Source: Wolfiporia cocos (taxonomy: Eukaryota; Basidiomycota; Agaricomycetes; Polyporales; Phaeolaceae). Taken from it: DNA of 64,000 nt. The notes under the pieces were generated by a model. That model was not told the DNA's origin. It did no database searches and saw nothing but the letters and a program-made list of their open reading frames with translations. The stretch lies in the NCBI GenBank assembly GCA_029448655.1, contig JACCLO010000005.1, positions 1,054,001 to 1,118,000 on the forward strand. Direction: 5' to 3'. Within the stretch, counting starts at the first letter, position 1. Every line of letters begins with the position of its first letter. The position numbers were made by a program, and so were the translations under genes. Shown here one piece after another: positions 40,651 to 52,147 of the stretch.

Positions 40651-41639
40651 CTTGTTAAGCGAGCGGCTTATCACATTGGCAAACACACCTTTTTATAAGA
40701 CCTTGCAGGAAAAGGGACGCTCAGGTTAAGACGGTACGGTCATTCGCAGGCTGTACAAGCTCCATACTCCAGACGCTAGAATGACAGAGGCGCATTGCAT
40801 AGCCGGCGTTTCTCTATAACTAGTGAAACGGCTCAGGCGGCGCCGAGCATGATCTGATAGCGCCATATGCTGTTGTGAAATATATATGGTATCTTGTCGA
40901 CGACATTTGTCTCCGTGAACGAGCTTGATCTCGCGCGCAGGACCGTGGCCGCGAGATACCCTTGGTGAACGGCTAGTAGTTCTCCCCAGATGATCGCACA
41001 GTGGTTGTGTTAAGCCGGCTCGAAGAGTGGTAGCCGAGCGAAAAGTGTTGATACCTGATGTATGAGTATAACGCTCAAAACTTCAGAAGCCTCGCTGAGG
41101 AGATGCTCCCGGGACCGTGGATCGATGACAAAATCCGTATCAATCAGCTATGTTAGCTCACAGTTATCAATGAGGTAGTGCGCTGGAGTCCCGTGGTCAG
41201 TTAGAGCATCGGCAGTATTCAGAATGCACACTATGGGCAGTAAGCTCAGATGCCTGAGCGCGCAGTGACTTCGACGAGATGAGAATAGCTCCGACTTTCA
41301 ATGAAGATAACGCAGCACTCGCAAAATAGCTAACTCCCGTGACGATCGATGATCCGATCATCTCCACCATGATGATACTTGACAGGCCGGGCGGACGCGG
41401 CTGACAATATACGTCTTGCAAGCGTCCTTTGCAGACTAAGCTCGGAGAGATCTGGCTCGATACCAGGAGCTGTCAGCGAGTTAATGAAGGACAAATTACA
41501 CCGAGAGCCATGCATGCGAATAGCCCTGTCGTTCATCTGACGACGCTACGGGACTAGTGGGGCTTTGCTAGAACTGAGCGCGATTCGCGAATAATTTGAA
41601 GTGGAGAATCCCTGACAATTCAACGAAAGCACTCACTAT
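40651..41639. other. Upstream region of P450 copy 3, no gene recognised
   Basis: Promoter-side sequence, then short frames on the minus strand around 41.2-41.5 kb with a hydrophobic stretch. No family is recognised; it may be decayed gene sequence. Confidence 0.3.
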
Positions 41640-43010
41640 AGCGTGATCACAGCGTCACTTCTCAGCAGACGCCCTCCGCGCAGCACAAACGTCTCCGCGG
41701 AGAGGGGGGTGTTCTTTGACATGAATTTTGAAATGTCAAAAATGTGACACTTTCGGTCTCGGAGAACCTGTTGACAGAAGTTAAATTATTGGGCCGAAGC
41801 TTGTGTCATAGGACCCTATGTTGCCCCGAGCATGAGTGTGCGCCTCCGCTGACCAGAAGGAACGCATCGCGTGGAAGCTCGCAGGCTTGAATGCTGTCGA
41901 ATTCTCCCATCAGCAAATTGCATAAGGTACGCACAAAAGGTTTAATGAAAACAGTCTCGCTAGATGCAGGTCAACCGCTTACGTTTGCAGTCAAGACTGG
42001 CGACGTCAATAATAGCACTTGAGGTTAATTACCCAGCGGGTTTGCGTAGCACCAAGCGCCGTAGATCACGTGTGTTTCCCAGCGGTGGGCGCTCTGACGC
42101 TGTACGAACGTTGAAGACCCCAAAGCTGCGGTAGCTTATAAAGAATACATTCATTGTAAGTTGGTCGCCACCCATGTGTACATGGACGCTGGCTGCTTAG
42201 GATCAAAAAGAAGGAAGCTCACGGCGCGATTATTTACTATAGTACTTGTAATAGAAGACATTAGTCGAATTTGTTATAGACAATGTACGACGCTATTCAT
42301 GACTTTGTCAGTGGATGAGTGGATTCGTTTATACGTTGCTGCACTCTTGAGCCAGCGTGACTCCACGTAGTCTTGTTGGTCCTCAAGGATATGCGATGAT
42401 TGTCGCAGCGCTGTGTCCAAGTCATCGACACGTCGAATTCATCTTCGTTGTCAAGCTGTAGATCGGGTGTGGACTTAGTGTAATAGTGTTTAGTACTTAG
42501 GCACCAGCACCCTCCTACATACATACAATGATCTAAGTAGTAATTATTTTATTGTAATCCTATAATGCATATAATGCGTATATCATCAGTTCAGTCGATG
42601 GGGTCGGCCGAAACATTCAACGTCTGTCAAACATTGCGCAGAGACGCCCGCCGCGGCCCAATGTGGCAGTATGCACGTGATCGTAAGCGCTTGGTGCTAC
42701 GCAAACCCGCTGGGTAATTAACCTCAAGTAATAATAATAGCTATGTACCCTTCGGGCAAGGCGCCAATTGTCGCGCCCTCCGCGTTCCGCGTCGTTCCGT
42801 GTGGTAAGCACCGTGACTTTGGCTGCACGTTTCGGAATATCGAACAGTAGGCAACTGTGAATGCATGGATTTTGCTGTGCGGCATGTGCAGACTTTACGG
42901 GAGGGAAGTGTGTACGGTATTCTGGTGCAAAATAACATTGACTCTATAGCTATGAGGTATTGTAAACCAGAGAAATCTTTGCTCACCGTAAGCATGGGGC
43001 AAGGAGAATC
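41640..43010 (-). pseudogene. Cytochrome P450 pseudogene, rearranged, with MITE insertion
   Basis: An N-terminal P450 piece (DFSGLQYLIAIESMLFCTRI, near 42990-42900) is followed directly by a piece from beyond the K-helix (KVTVLTTRND-like, then LAPCPKGTYIAI). A 716-bp MITE comes next. The P450 sequence then resumes (AIIDVASLDCKR), followed by a decayed heme loop AFLLVSGGAHSCSGQHR near 41850. About half the protein is missing between the first two pieces, and the loop is mutated (CSGQHR where CLGRRF is usual, with the conserved Arg two residues before the Cys also lost). It is clearly not functional. Confidence 0.75.
42017..42732. mobile_element. MITE with long terminal inverted repeats, about 716 bp
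   Basis: The left end, ACTTGAGGTTAATTACCCAG, is repeated inverted at 42710-42729. The arms match for about 43 bp almost without change (continuing GCGGGTTTGCGTAGCACC) and more loosely after that. AATAATAGC flanks both sides (42008-42016 and 42733-42741), a 9-bp duplication of Mutator-like length. The ends are not fully certain because the right side has three extra bases. The interior is AT-rich and non-coding. Confidence 0.72.
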
Positions 43011-43678
43011 TCAACAATCCGAAGCGTGCCTTGTATTGTTTCTCGCCTCTCGTCAACCTATGTTCATTTTGGATACATAGATCGTGAGCATAGATATACG
43101 TATCCCCAAGCTATAATATATAACGGTGAATTGACAGACGACGAGGACTAGATCTGAATGATGGTCTACTCTTATCACAGATCGCAGCGTGCGTCTCAGT
43201 AAGACAACATATGCAGAAATGTCATTATTAAAGCTCAAAAGCTTGGATAGCAAGTAATTTGGCAAGATCGAGTTGCAATTGCTAAGTACTAGTAGTCGAT
43301 GAGATAGCCCAACGCGTGACTTCGCACCAAAACGCTGCCACATGCCATACTGATGACCAGTACTATCCGCAAGTGACTGAACTGCGAGTGAGTAAAGCAA
43401 GCTCTGTTATCAAAGAAGGTCATCTCAAGCGCGTGATGGTCGAGAGTATTGCCTACTCCCCGTTTTGGAGATCGGCTCTGCCACAGAGTATTCGAGCCTG
43501 TCTGTTTGCGTAGTACCGGCAGTGTATCGGCCGCAACTTTCAATCTGACTGCAGTGACTGCAGTGACCGTCATCACATGTCACGCAGTGAGTAACGCCTC
43601 ACTGATGAGCGGCGCTCGCGCCTTTCCAAACAACCATAGGAGCGCCATTCACCTTTGCGCACAGTATTACGAGCAACC
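43011..43678. other. Intergenic, right border of the transposon island
   Basis: No convincing gene is seen. It likely includes the promoter of the plus-strand gene that starts at 43679. A CTGCAGTGACTGCAGTGACC direct repeat lies near 43550. Confidence 0.35.
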
Positions 43679-44414
43679 ATGGCCACCAGGCTCTCGGGAA
43701 AAGTCAAAAGCTTCAGGATTCCTGCTAGCTTCATGAAGTCGCAGGTGACCGATGTCACTCCCAAAGCCAAAGAACTAGTTCGCCAAATCTTTGCTGCCAA
43801 ACCAAATGTCATCGGACTCAGCTCTCAGTCGATCTATCAAGCCTCCAGACAGATCTTGGAGGGTGATACTAGAGGCGCGACGCCTTTCGATCAGATTACT
43901 GAGCACACCCATTCCATTCATTCAATGAGGTGCGTAGAAACGTTACCGTTCACTACTTTGGCGCTCTTCACTTTTGTTGGGCAGGTACCTGAAGAAGTTT
44001 GTGTTGGAGCAAATGGCAGACGAGCACTTGGTCAAGAAAATTCACCTCTCAATCAAGGAAAGAAACGTAGATAAGGACGAGAACGGCGAGCCAATGGACT
44101 TGGTGATATGGGAGGGCAAGGACTACAAGGTCTCGAGTGTAGTAAACACGGCCGAGGTCCACAACGGTCACGTTTGGATATGGCGATGGATGACTGACGA
44201 AGAGCGAGCTGCGGCTCAGGCGAAGAGAAAAACACACGAAGCGCGTACGCGACCAGAGGCGGAAGAGGAAGAAGAGGATCTTACTGCGACCTGGCGTAAC
44301 AGCTTTCTCGGAAGGGGCCAAAAAGAGCGGCGTCCAAAGGTGCTTCCGCGCGATACATTTTCCAGGGGCTTCCCACCGCACGAGCCCCAGTCCCACTATG
44401 GCCTTCGCGAGTAG
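43679..44414 (+). CDS. Conserved-looking hypothetical protein, two exons
   Basis: The start AACCATGG at 43679 is in good context. Exon 1 is 43679-43929 and exon 2 is 43985-44414, with a 55-bp intron. The protein has 226 residues, begins MATRLSGKVKSFRIP and contains VTPKAKELVRQIFAAKPN. Exon 2 gives a well-formed charged domain (YLKKFVLEQMADEHLVKKIH, then VIWEGKDYKVSSVV and HVWIWRWMTDEERAAAQAK). An acidic run EEEEEDLT and a basic tail follow. I do not recognise the family; the basic N-terminus could suit a mitochondrial or ribosomal role, but that is a guess. Codon sense and splice signals are strong. Confidence 0.75.
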
Positions 44415-44876
44415 GTTGCTTCATGGCTCCACTCCGTTCATGTCCCCCGTGGACCAGAGATGAGGTGTGTATACCGTGGGGCGAGCATCAGCAGGATATG
44501 CTGAACATGACATCACAGATCTTTCGACCCCCTTCCCATAACAACTTTATTGCACGCTGCGCACTGCTTCCTAGTCTACCAGAGGGATTAGGCTATCGAC
44601 AGCTATCAGGAGCTCGTTATTGTCCATCTCTTGCGTAGACGGGCTCTGCTTGAATTTATATGCGTGTATTAATTGGATGTACCAATACCTGTGCTATCGA
44701 TATTTACGTTCCCCTTCCGGGTCTTACATAAAAGGTACATGCATTTAGCAGACATGGTAGACACAAGATAAATTCACAAGCGCATGCATATTGAACATCA
44801 TCTCCAAATTCGATGTTCAGTCGTGCAGCATCCCTAGGATGAGCAACAGCGCACCCGACAGTGAACCTTACAGTCT
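44415..44876. other. Convergent intergenic region
   Basis: It lies between the stops of the plus-strand gene ending at 44414 and the minus-strand gene ending at 44877. It should carry both 3' UTRs. Nothing else is seen. Confidence 0.4.
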
Positions 44877-47826
44877 CTAAGACCCGGGTAACCTCAGGTC
44901 CTCCGAGCTCGCCAAGTACGCCGCGTCGAGATACGTACTCGGGTCGTATCGCCCATAGCCTGACTTCCTCGATGTGGTGCTTGCGAACGAGCTCGTCGAA
45001 GCCATGTGGCGCAGCCCGCCACCAGACAGCGGGCGACTCGAGAACGCGGCGGGGGTCGCTCCCGCGTTCATGTTCACCGGCAGCCGCGACGTCGACGAGC
45101 GCGGGCTCACTGTGTTCAGCGTGGAGGCGGGCCGCGGGACACCCGAGGGGCCTGGACTGGCGGACCCGGCTGGCGGCTGCCTGGACGAACGCTGGCCCCT
45201 CCGGGACGCGTCGGGCGGGATAATGTACTTCGGTTGATCGGATGTGTATGGACGCTCGGGTTCGCGGATGTACCTTGGCTGATTAGGGGTTTGCGGGCGG
45301 TTGGACTCGGGCATGTATCTAGGTTGACTGGACGGCCGAGACCCATCTGGGGCTGGAATAGGCAGTGGCTGATTAGGAGGGACAGGAAGTGACTGATAGG
45401 ACGGAGCAGTCATAGGCTGACCGCTGGGAGCATACGAAAGTTGACTCGGCGAGCGCGGCCTGCTAGATTGTGAAGGTGTGGCAGATGGAGGGCGGTAGCT
45501 TGGCGTCGTTGGGCGCAGCCTGTCCTCGCGGTGGGCGGCCAAGCTATTCGTTCGACTAGCAGGACGGATAGGGACGACAGATGGATCGGTAGTCAACTGC
45601 AAACTGCCTTCAATTTGCGAGGTCGGCATTTGTGGAGGTGGCTGATATGGCGCTGGCATAGGGTGTTCCATTGTGACGAAGCCCGGCGGCGGAAAGCCAG
45701 ATCCCAGTGGGCCCATCGAAGGCATGCTTCTAAGATTTGACGTGGTCGGCTCGGCCGGGATGTATGGCTGTGACGGAGAAACGGTTCGCATTGATGAGCT
45801 GGGTGTTAACCGACCAGACTCAGCGCCCAAAGGCGAACAGCTTTGTTCAGAGCCGGACTACACAGATTCGTTAAGCCACGACACCGCATGATCGTGAGTG
45901 TTACCTACCGGAGGTTGAACAGAAATCGTTACAGAGCCTGATGCCCTTCGTTGTCCGGATGAACCTGTATCTGAGACTGAATTGACGCTCTGTGATTGAT
46001 GAAAGCGGACATTGTCGTCATTGTAGGAGGCAGATGAATATGGCCGGTCAAAAGGAGAGGAAAGCCTGATGTTTTGCGCGGGGTCGGCTGCATGAGCAGA
46101 TTGTCGTATAGACTGCTCTGCCAAAGATGAGACATCGCCTAAACTTTCTTCAGATCGATAACGGCTCTTCGCTCTCCGTGAGGTGCTTCGAACCGACTTA
46201 TAATCCGATCTTTCCGGTCGGGACGGCCGTCGATCTGAGTGGCTGGTCGTATCGGTCCCCGTGGATGCAGCGGGGAATACGAGGGGTTCGGGCATCATTG
46301 CATTTCCAAGTCGCCCTTCCGTGCTGGTACTCAACTCAGCCTCTGGTATCGCGCTGAGACGCTCCCGTGTAGCACTGTTACGAGGGGGCGCAAGGATCGA
46401 TAGGTGAGACATCGACGTCGACGCCACAGAGTCGGCCATTGACACAGGCGAGGAGCGCTGATTGGGATACGCATAATCGCGCGCAACGACCTGAGAGGGC
46501 GTCGGGAAGCCTGTTTCGTCGACAGTGATGGTCGGTAATGGCGATTGCGGGGTGCGCGGACTCGGCGGAGGGCGCTCATTGAGCTCATGAGGGGGAGGGA
46601 GAGATATACGGTTGTCATCACCGATTGAAGGAATCCACCCATCAGGAGGTACGGTGTAGTCCGGATGACTTGGGGTGGGCGACGCAGTGCGTACCACACG
46701 CGGATGTATGTTACCATCACCCTGAAGTTGTGGCGCATTGGATAATGGGCCGACTCGTAATGATGGAGGGACAGACCGAAGCGTAGATGCTCCAGGACTT
46801 GCAATATTCTCACGGAAGCGAGACCCTTGTGTGTCTCTGAAGAACGCATTCTGCGGTGGAATGGTGGCTCTGATCTGTTCTTCGAAGATGCTACCAGGGG
46901 GAGGATCCCTATAACCTCGCGGAGGGGGTTCCTTCATCCTTGCTGAAGGAAGGAAATTATTCAATTCTGGCGATATTTCGTCCAGGGGTGGTGGACGTCC
47001 CGCGTCAGCGTATGTGGGCTCGTCCTCGTGAATTGAATCCCCTTCATCCGAACGACGACGACTGTATCCGCTCATCCTTGCCTCTGCAAATCTCATACCT
47101 TCCGCAAAGCCCTCTCGTCTTCCCTCCTCTCGCGCATTAAAGATCTGCTGCTGCTCTCTTAGCCTCCGCGCAGTAGAGCGAGCCCTCGCGGCAGCAGCCT
47201 CTGCGTCGTCTCGTTGTAGCTCGAGGTCCCTCAGGGTATCTTGTCCTCTCTCCAATTCGCTCTGTGCATTAGCGAGCTGCATCTTGTACAGATTGAGCTC
47301 TGCACTGAGTCGGTTGACCTCATTCTGGGCAGTTATCCGGGCATCGTTCACGGTCTTGAAGTCTCGAGCAAGCTCTAGAGCACGGCGCTCTGCTTCGTGC
47401 GCCCGCCTTCTTTCGGTTTCAAGATTGTTCGTGGCAAGATACAAGGTACTTCGCATCCGCCTGAATTCCACCTCCTCACTTAGCAAGAGTTTGATAAGCT
47501 CTCTTTCAGTACCACTACGGCGGCTCCCTCGGCTCGAACGTCCGATTCTTTCCGCAATCTCGAGGATTTCGCGACTGTTTCCAAATGACGCAAGAGAACG
47601 TCTGGCATCTATTGGAGATCCTCTACGGGAGGGGGAGAATGGCCGGTCCTCACGGTCTCCATAGTCCTCATGGTCTTCGTAATCCTCACGATGTACTACA
47701 AACTGGTATTCTTCCTCTTCTTGCCTATCTCTAGAGCTATATTAGCGTGTGAGCTCTATGAACGACACCTACTGCGCCGGCCTACCCTGACGGCCCTGCT
47801 TCTTCATATCGTGGGGGACTAGACAT
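44877..47826 (-). CDS. Large coiled-coil and disordered protein, function unknown
   Basis: Exons 47826-47786, 47736-45909 and 45857-44877 join in frame to 949 residues. The start MSSPPRYEEAGPSG followed by an in-frame splice was chosen because the next ATG upstream or downstream does not reach the conserved frame. After an acidic N-terminus comes a long coiled coil at roughly residues 100-230, rich in Glu/Arg/Ala heptads (FRRMRSTLYLATNNLETERR and ERGQDTLRDLELQRDDAEAA). The rest is Ser/Pro/Arg-rich and disordered, with repeated RPQTPNQPRYI and RPYTSDQPKYI units near residue 810. No enzyme domain is seen. Such proteins are often cytoskeletal or scaffold components, but that is inference. Confidence 0.8.
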
Positions 47827-48158
47827 TGGCCACAGTTAAGAAGTACAGCAGACGAGAGCAGCAATGGGGGCGAAGACAGACAGCTAGAAATACAATAGAT
47901 ATACAACCCCAGGTCCACAGAACTGTACAGATTGGGGAAGCGATGACCACAGCAATTACGACAGGCGGCTAAGCCATGGTACGACTGATGGGCTATCTCC
48001 TTCCAGCCGACAAGCAGCGGGAGGGTATAAAAGTCAGAGCAAGCCAAAGTGCATCGCCAGGTCCAAGTCGCGGCTTGAGATAGATCTCGCAGGAGTCGAT
48101 CAATCGTGATAAACGACCTACCTGCTGCCCACAAAAGGCAATTTCTAGTGCTCGTGAA
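47827..48158. other. Divergent promoter region
   Basis: It lies between the starts of the coiled-coil gene (minus) and COQ10 (plus), 332 bases apart, so the two probably share a bidirectional promoter. No specific site is identified. Confidence 0.4.
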
Positions 48159-48951
48159 ATGCCACCGCTCGCCCATTTCGCCTCACGCTGTTGCAGATCT
48201 CCCATCAAGCGGTCCCTCTTCACTCTTCCGGACCTCTCATCGCTTTCTCCATTCTCAGAGTCGAAAGGGAACAACCAGCAGCCACAAACATATCATGAGC
48301 GGAAGATCCTTCCGTGAGCACGCTGCAAGTGGATGTATGGAAACATGTAACAATTGCCCTCCACAGCTATAAACCAAGCGAGCTGTACACTCTTGTCGCA
48401 GATGTCGACTCATATCCACAGTTCATCCCATTCTGCCTGTCTGCCCGAGTCCTCAGCCGAACGCCTACGTCAGCCGAATCGCCCGGCGCCATGCAGGCGG
48501 AGATGACCGTTGGTTTCTATTCATTCAAGGAATCCTATGTCAGCGACATCAAATGCCGGCCCAACGAGTCAGTCGAGGTGTGTGAAATGTCGCCAACACC
48601 GCATATTACTATAATACCTGACCGAATTTGTAGGTCGTAGCAGCATCATCTACACCGTTATTCCGGAGCCTCAGCACAGTGTGGCGCTTCCAACCAGCGT
48701 CTCCGCAATCACCGCATCTGAGCAGTAAACTGCCATTGTCGACCGCCCCTTCTACTACAGAAGCGCCGGCGCGTACAGGCGCACAATCACCCGATAGTGG
48801 GCCAACCCTTGTCACCCTGGATCTCGCATTTTCGTTCGCCAACCCTGTGCATGCCGCCGTATCCGCCACGTTCTTTGGACAGGTGTCTAAGATGACGGTA
48901 AAGGCATTTGAAGAAAGATGCATGGAAATATACGGCCCCGGAAGAAGATAG
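48159..48951 (+). CDS. COQ10: Coenzyme Q-binding protein COQ10 (START-like, mitochondrial)
   Basis: COQ10 binds ubiquinone in the mitochondrial inner membrane and helps respiration and CoQ synthesis. Exons 48159-48313, 48367-48577 and 48634-48951 join to 227 residues. The N-terminus MPPLAHFASRCCRSPIKR is Arg-rich and suits a mitochondrial targeting signal. The conserved entry YHERKILP, then YKPSELYTLVADVDSYPQF, is the hallmark of the polyketide-cyclase/START fold of COQ10. The C-terminus has LAFSFANPVHAAVSATFFGQ and ends in a family-type helix (MTVKAFEERCMEIYG). An insert of about 40 residues rich in Ser/Pro/Thr (from about residue 135) loops out between strands. The gene looks intact. Confidence 0.93.
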
Positions 48952-51385
48952 GTGCAGGAGCTATTAGCAACGGCCGGGATGTAGATATTGTGAGCACTTC
49001 TCGTGTTGACACCGTCGAGCGAAACTTGACATGATCTAGATCTATCAATGAAACAGATTCCGTGTAGTCCGGAGACAGCAGGCTACAAATTTCTGCATAA
49101 ATCAAAAATATCTTATGCATTGAGTGGAACCGCTCAAATCTATGTTTCACTGCCGCGAGGCTCTCATTGTCGGACATCGGACATCACACGTTGAAACTCA
49201 TGAGGACTCAGTCCCCTGATTGTAAGTGTCCCATCAGCAAGCCATCCTCATGGCGGCGAGGCAAACTCAGTTCCGACAGCCGCACTGTTGTTCAGATGTA
49301 CTTGCTGGCCTTTTTGCGGCGGCACTGATATTGTTGTCAGCCAATGCAACTTGCGATCGAAGGCATCGGTCATTCATTGTCAGATTTTTAATACAAGGTA
49401 TAAATAGAAAAAAGTCCGGCCGTTCTTTCCATCGATGACCCCGCAATCAGACCCCCCCATAACGGTGTGATATACTAGTACGCACACCGTGCATCGGGGA
49501 AAATTGCTAGGCACTATACTGTAATCCCTTAGTATGATCTACTGGTTCCTTCGAAGTATTACGTACCTCCAAGCCATGGAGATCACCGACGCGCATGCGC
49601 GCTTCCGCTTCTTGCTAGGCTGAGCAATGAGCTCGAGTACAGGTTGCTCCCTGTGGTGTCCAATAGGCAACTCGGCACAGAAAACAGGTGTAAATGTAAA
49701 TGTACGCACCCAGGCGAGACCGTCGTGCAGCCTTACAAGAAGCTGATGGAACTCGCATATTCGTGGGTGACCTTGGACGGCTGGAGAGCGACAAGCGCTG
49801 CGTAAGAGCGTCTGCCGTTCAGCATGATGCAAGAAAGCTCACAGGCCGTACGCACAGATGTGAGATGGTGAGATTTTGTGTCGAACGGGGCTCCGCTAGC
49901 TGGCTTTTAAACTGAGAGCACTAGCGGAGATCGGGTGACATTGTCCTCTGCGGAAACTGTATGCATTGACTGACGTTGGGAGTGCACTTAGCCCTTCATC
50001 CGATCGCGCGAGTCGTCGCGACCCTGCATTCGAAGTTCATCGTGGCATTGACGGCTGTACGGAATTTTCCAGCCAGTCTCGGTATCAAAAAGGAGTGCTG
50101 AGGCGGCAAATGAACACCTTCAGTCCTTCCCGCGAAACCTGCCTTGATCTACTGATCTCCGGCGATTGAGGGGGTGGAGCAATTTAGTTATAGTGTAGCC
50201 TAGTCAAGTTGACCTTCCGTCACCGCATGGGAGCGTTGGCTCTGCAGAGCTAATCGTTATCGATGGGTAGATAGCGATGAGCTCGAAATGTGGAACGTTG
50301 CGGAGAAAACACACCAAAGTGCCATATGAGTGGTGCACGATGAATAGCCATCAGTATCAAGCGTTCCGGGATCATATACGAAGGGCATAGTAGACATGCC
50401 ATGAATAATCATGCATACCCCATGACGCAAGGAGATAGGAGCAACCACATAAGAAGCCATCTTACGCAGTTCTCCCGAATGTGGCATGCATTGCTTACCG
50501 GCGCAGAGATGTCTAGAATGTGGGTGATGAGCCCCTTTCTATGCGCTAGACCGGGTGAAACTAATCCGAGTCAGAAGTAGTTGTCCCCGACGAAGCCATT
50601 GAGACTGCTTCAGAAGTCGGCAGGTGATACACGTGTATCTCAAATTATATTTGCTGGGACCTATAGTGAACGGATGCTATCAGCTGTCTTTGGAAGATTA
50701 TTAGACGGGTGGTATAGAGATGTATGATCCATCCAGACTGTATCCGAATCTCACTTCATTCTGTACGCGCAACTCGCCCTTGAACGGAATTGCGGCGTCC
50801 CGCAGATACTGACAAAAAGTCGGATATGGAGCGCACGATAGTTTCTATGATCTCGCACGTCTTAGGAGCGGAGGGAATGTTTCTGAGCGTCGCCAACGGA
50901 GAACATTGGGATTAGCAAGCAACGTCCCTCGTGGACAATGCCGGAATGCGCATAGGGCCCGAACAATTCGGTAGCGGTAACGCCTGCCGAGTATCGGTGA
51001 GAGGGCCCGCGAACCTCAACGTAGGATTAAGAATCTATCTCGGTACGCGGCGATTTCGTATACGACATTCGCGCAGTATAGTGGGTGCCACCTACCGGGA
51101 GGGACCCATCATTTTGAACTCAAGGGATATCTACCTAGTGTGCCATCCGTTTGCTTCCAGTATAGTCCATGATTAGGCCTCGGATTTATCCATGAGCGCG
51201 AATGTCATTAAACATATTGACGAAGTAATGCGGCCGTGATCGAGTCGTACAGGACAACGGTCAATAGCGAATAAATAAACGCGACATGAGTGAGATCATG
51301 GGGCCAGAGGTTAGTACGCAAGCTCGGAAGCTGCAGTCGAAGAAGAGACTTGGAGAGGCTGTTCAGAACACAGGCCTCTTGCAGC
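48952..51385. other. Intergenic region of 2.4 kb, no gene recognised
   Basis: It has only short frames on either strand, none with a known motif or a splice-linked neighbour. It holds the 3' UTRs of COQ10 and of the zinc-knuckle gene. No repeat was spotted. Confidence 0.4.
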
Positions 51386-52147
51386 TCAGGCAACATAGTC
51401 GGCATTCTCGGGGCAGTCACGAGCAATCTGCAGAAGGTGAGGGTTCGCCATGTTAAATCTCCCAACGCATGGGGGAACAACGCATTCTTACGTGACCTTC
51501 CTGCTGGCACTTGTAGCAGGTCTTATTCTTGTTTGGGTTGCCCACGAGAGTAGCAGACGTGTCAGCCACGGTGGTGCCTGGAGCGGCCAGGCAATCCCTG
51601 TTATCAAAGCGGTTTAAGTAATTCTTGCATACACGTTCCTCACGCGCTGACCTTGCCATATGGTTGGGGCCTCCACAGCGGTAACACTTCACGGGAGGGA
51701 GTGTGGATGTGTTGAGAGCACGACCAGGAGGAGGCGCGCGAGAAGCAAATCCGGCGCTGCTGGGATTAGGGCAAGATCTCGCGATGTGCCCAAAACGTCC
51801 ACAGTTCTGCGTCATACAGATGAGTAGACAGAAGCTGCATTGTAAGACGGCGCATACATAGCACTTCTGACCGCTCTGCAGCCTCAGGCTGGGACATTCT
51901 GCCTGAATATGTCCAACCCCGCCACAAGAGTAACACTGCTTGGAAGCAACCGTCCGAGGCTGAGGGCAGGCAGACGACTCATGCCCGGGTTGACGGCAAT
52001 TGTAGCAGAGGCGTTGCTCCGAGGTACAATTTTCCGCAATGTGCCCGACTGAAAGGAATTTGAGATTCGGGTAGATGTACGATATCTATCACATCACGCA
52101 CGGTTACCACACTTGAAGCAGCCCTTCCTACTGAACTGGTACGCCAT
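51386..52147 (-). CDS. GIS2: CCHC zinc-knuckle nucleic-acid-binding protein (GIS2/Byr3/CNBP-like)
   Basis: Five exons (52147-52102, 52048-51858, 51806-51652, 51597-51492 and 51427-51386) give 179 residues. Six CCHC knuckles of the form C-x2-C-x4-H-x4-C are present: CFKCGNLGHIAENC, CYNCRQPGHESSAC, CYSCGGVGHIQAEC, CYNCGRFGHIARSC, CYRCGGPNHMARDC and CYKCQQEGHIARDC. An Ala/Pro/Ser linker separates knuckles 4 and 5, and a variable one 5 and 6. Three of the six knuckles have an intron running through them, and one more is split at its second residue. Family members bind single-stranded G-rich RNA or DNA and act in translation and stress granules. Seven knuckles is the usual count in yeast Gis2 and human CNBP, so one fewer here is a minor oddity. 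Confidence 0.92.
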
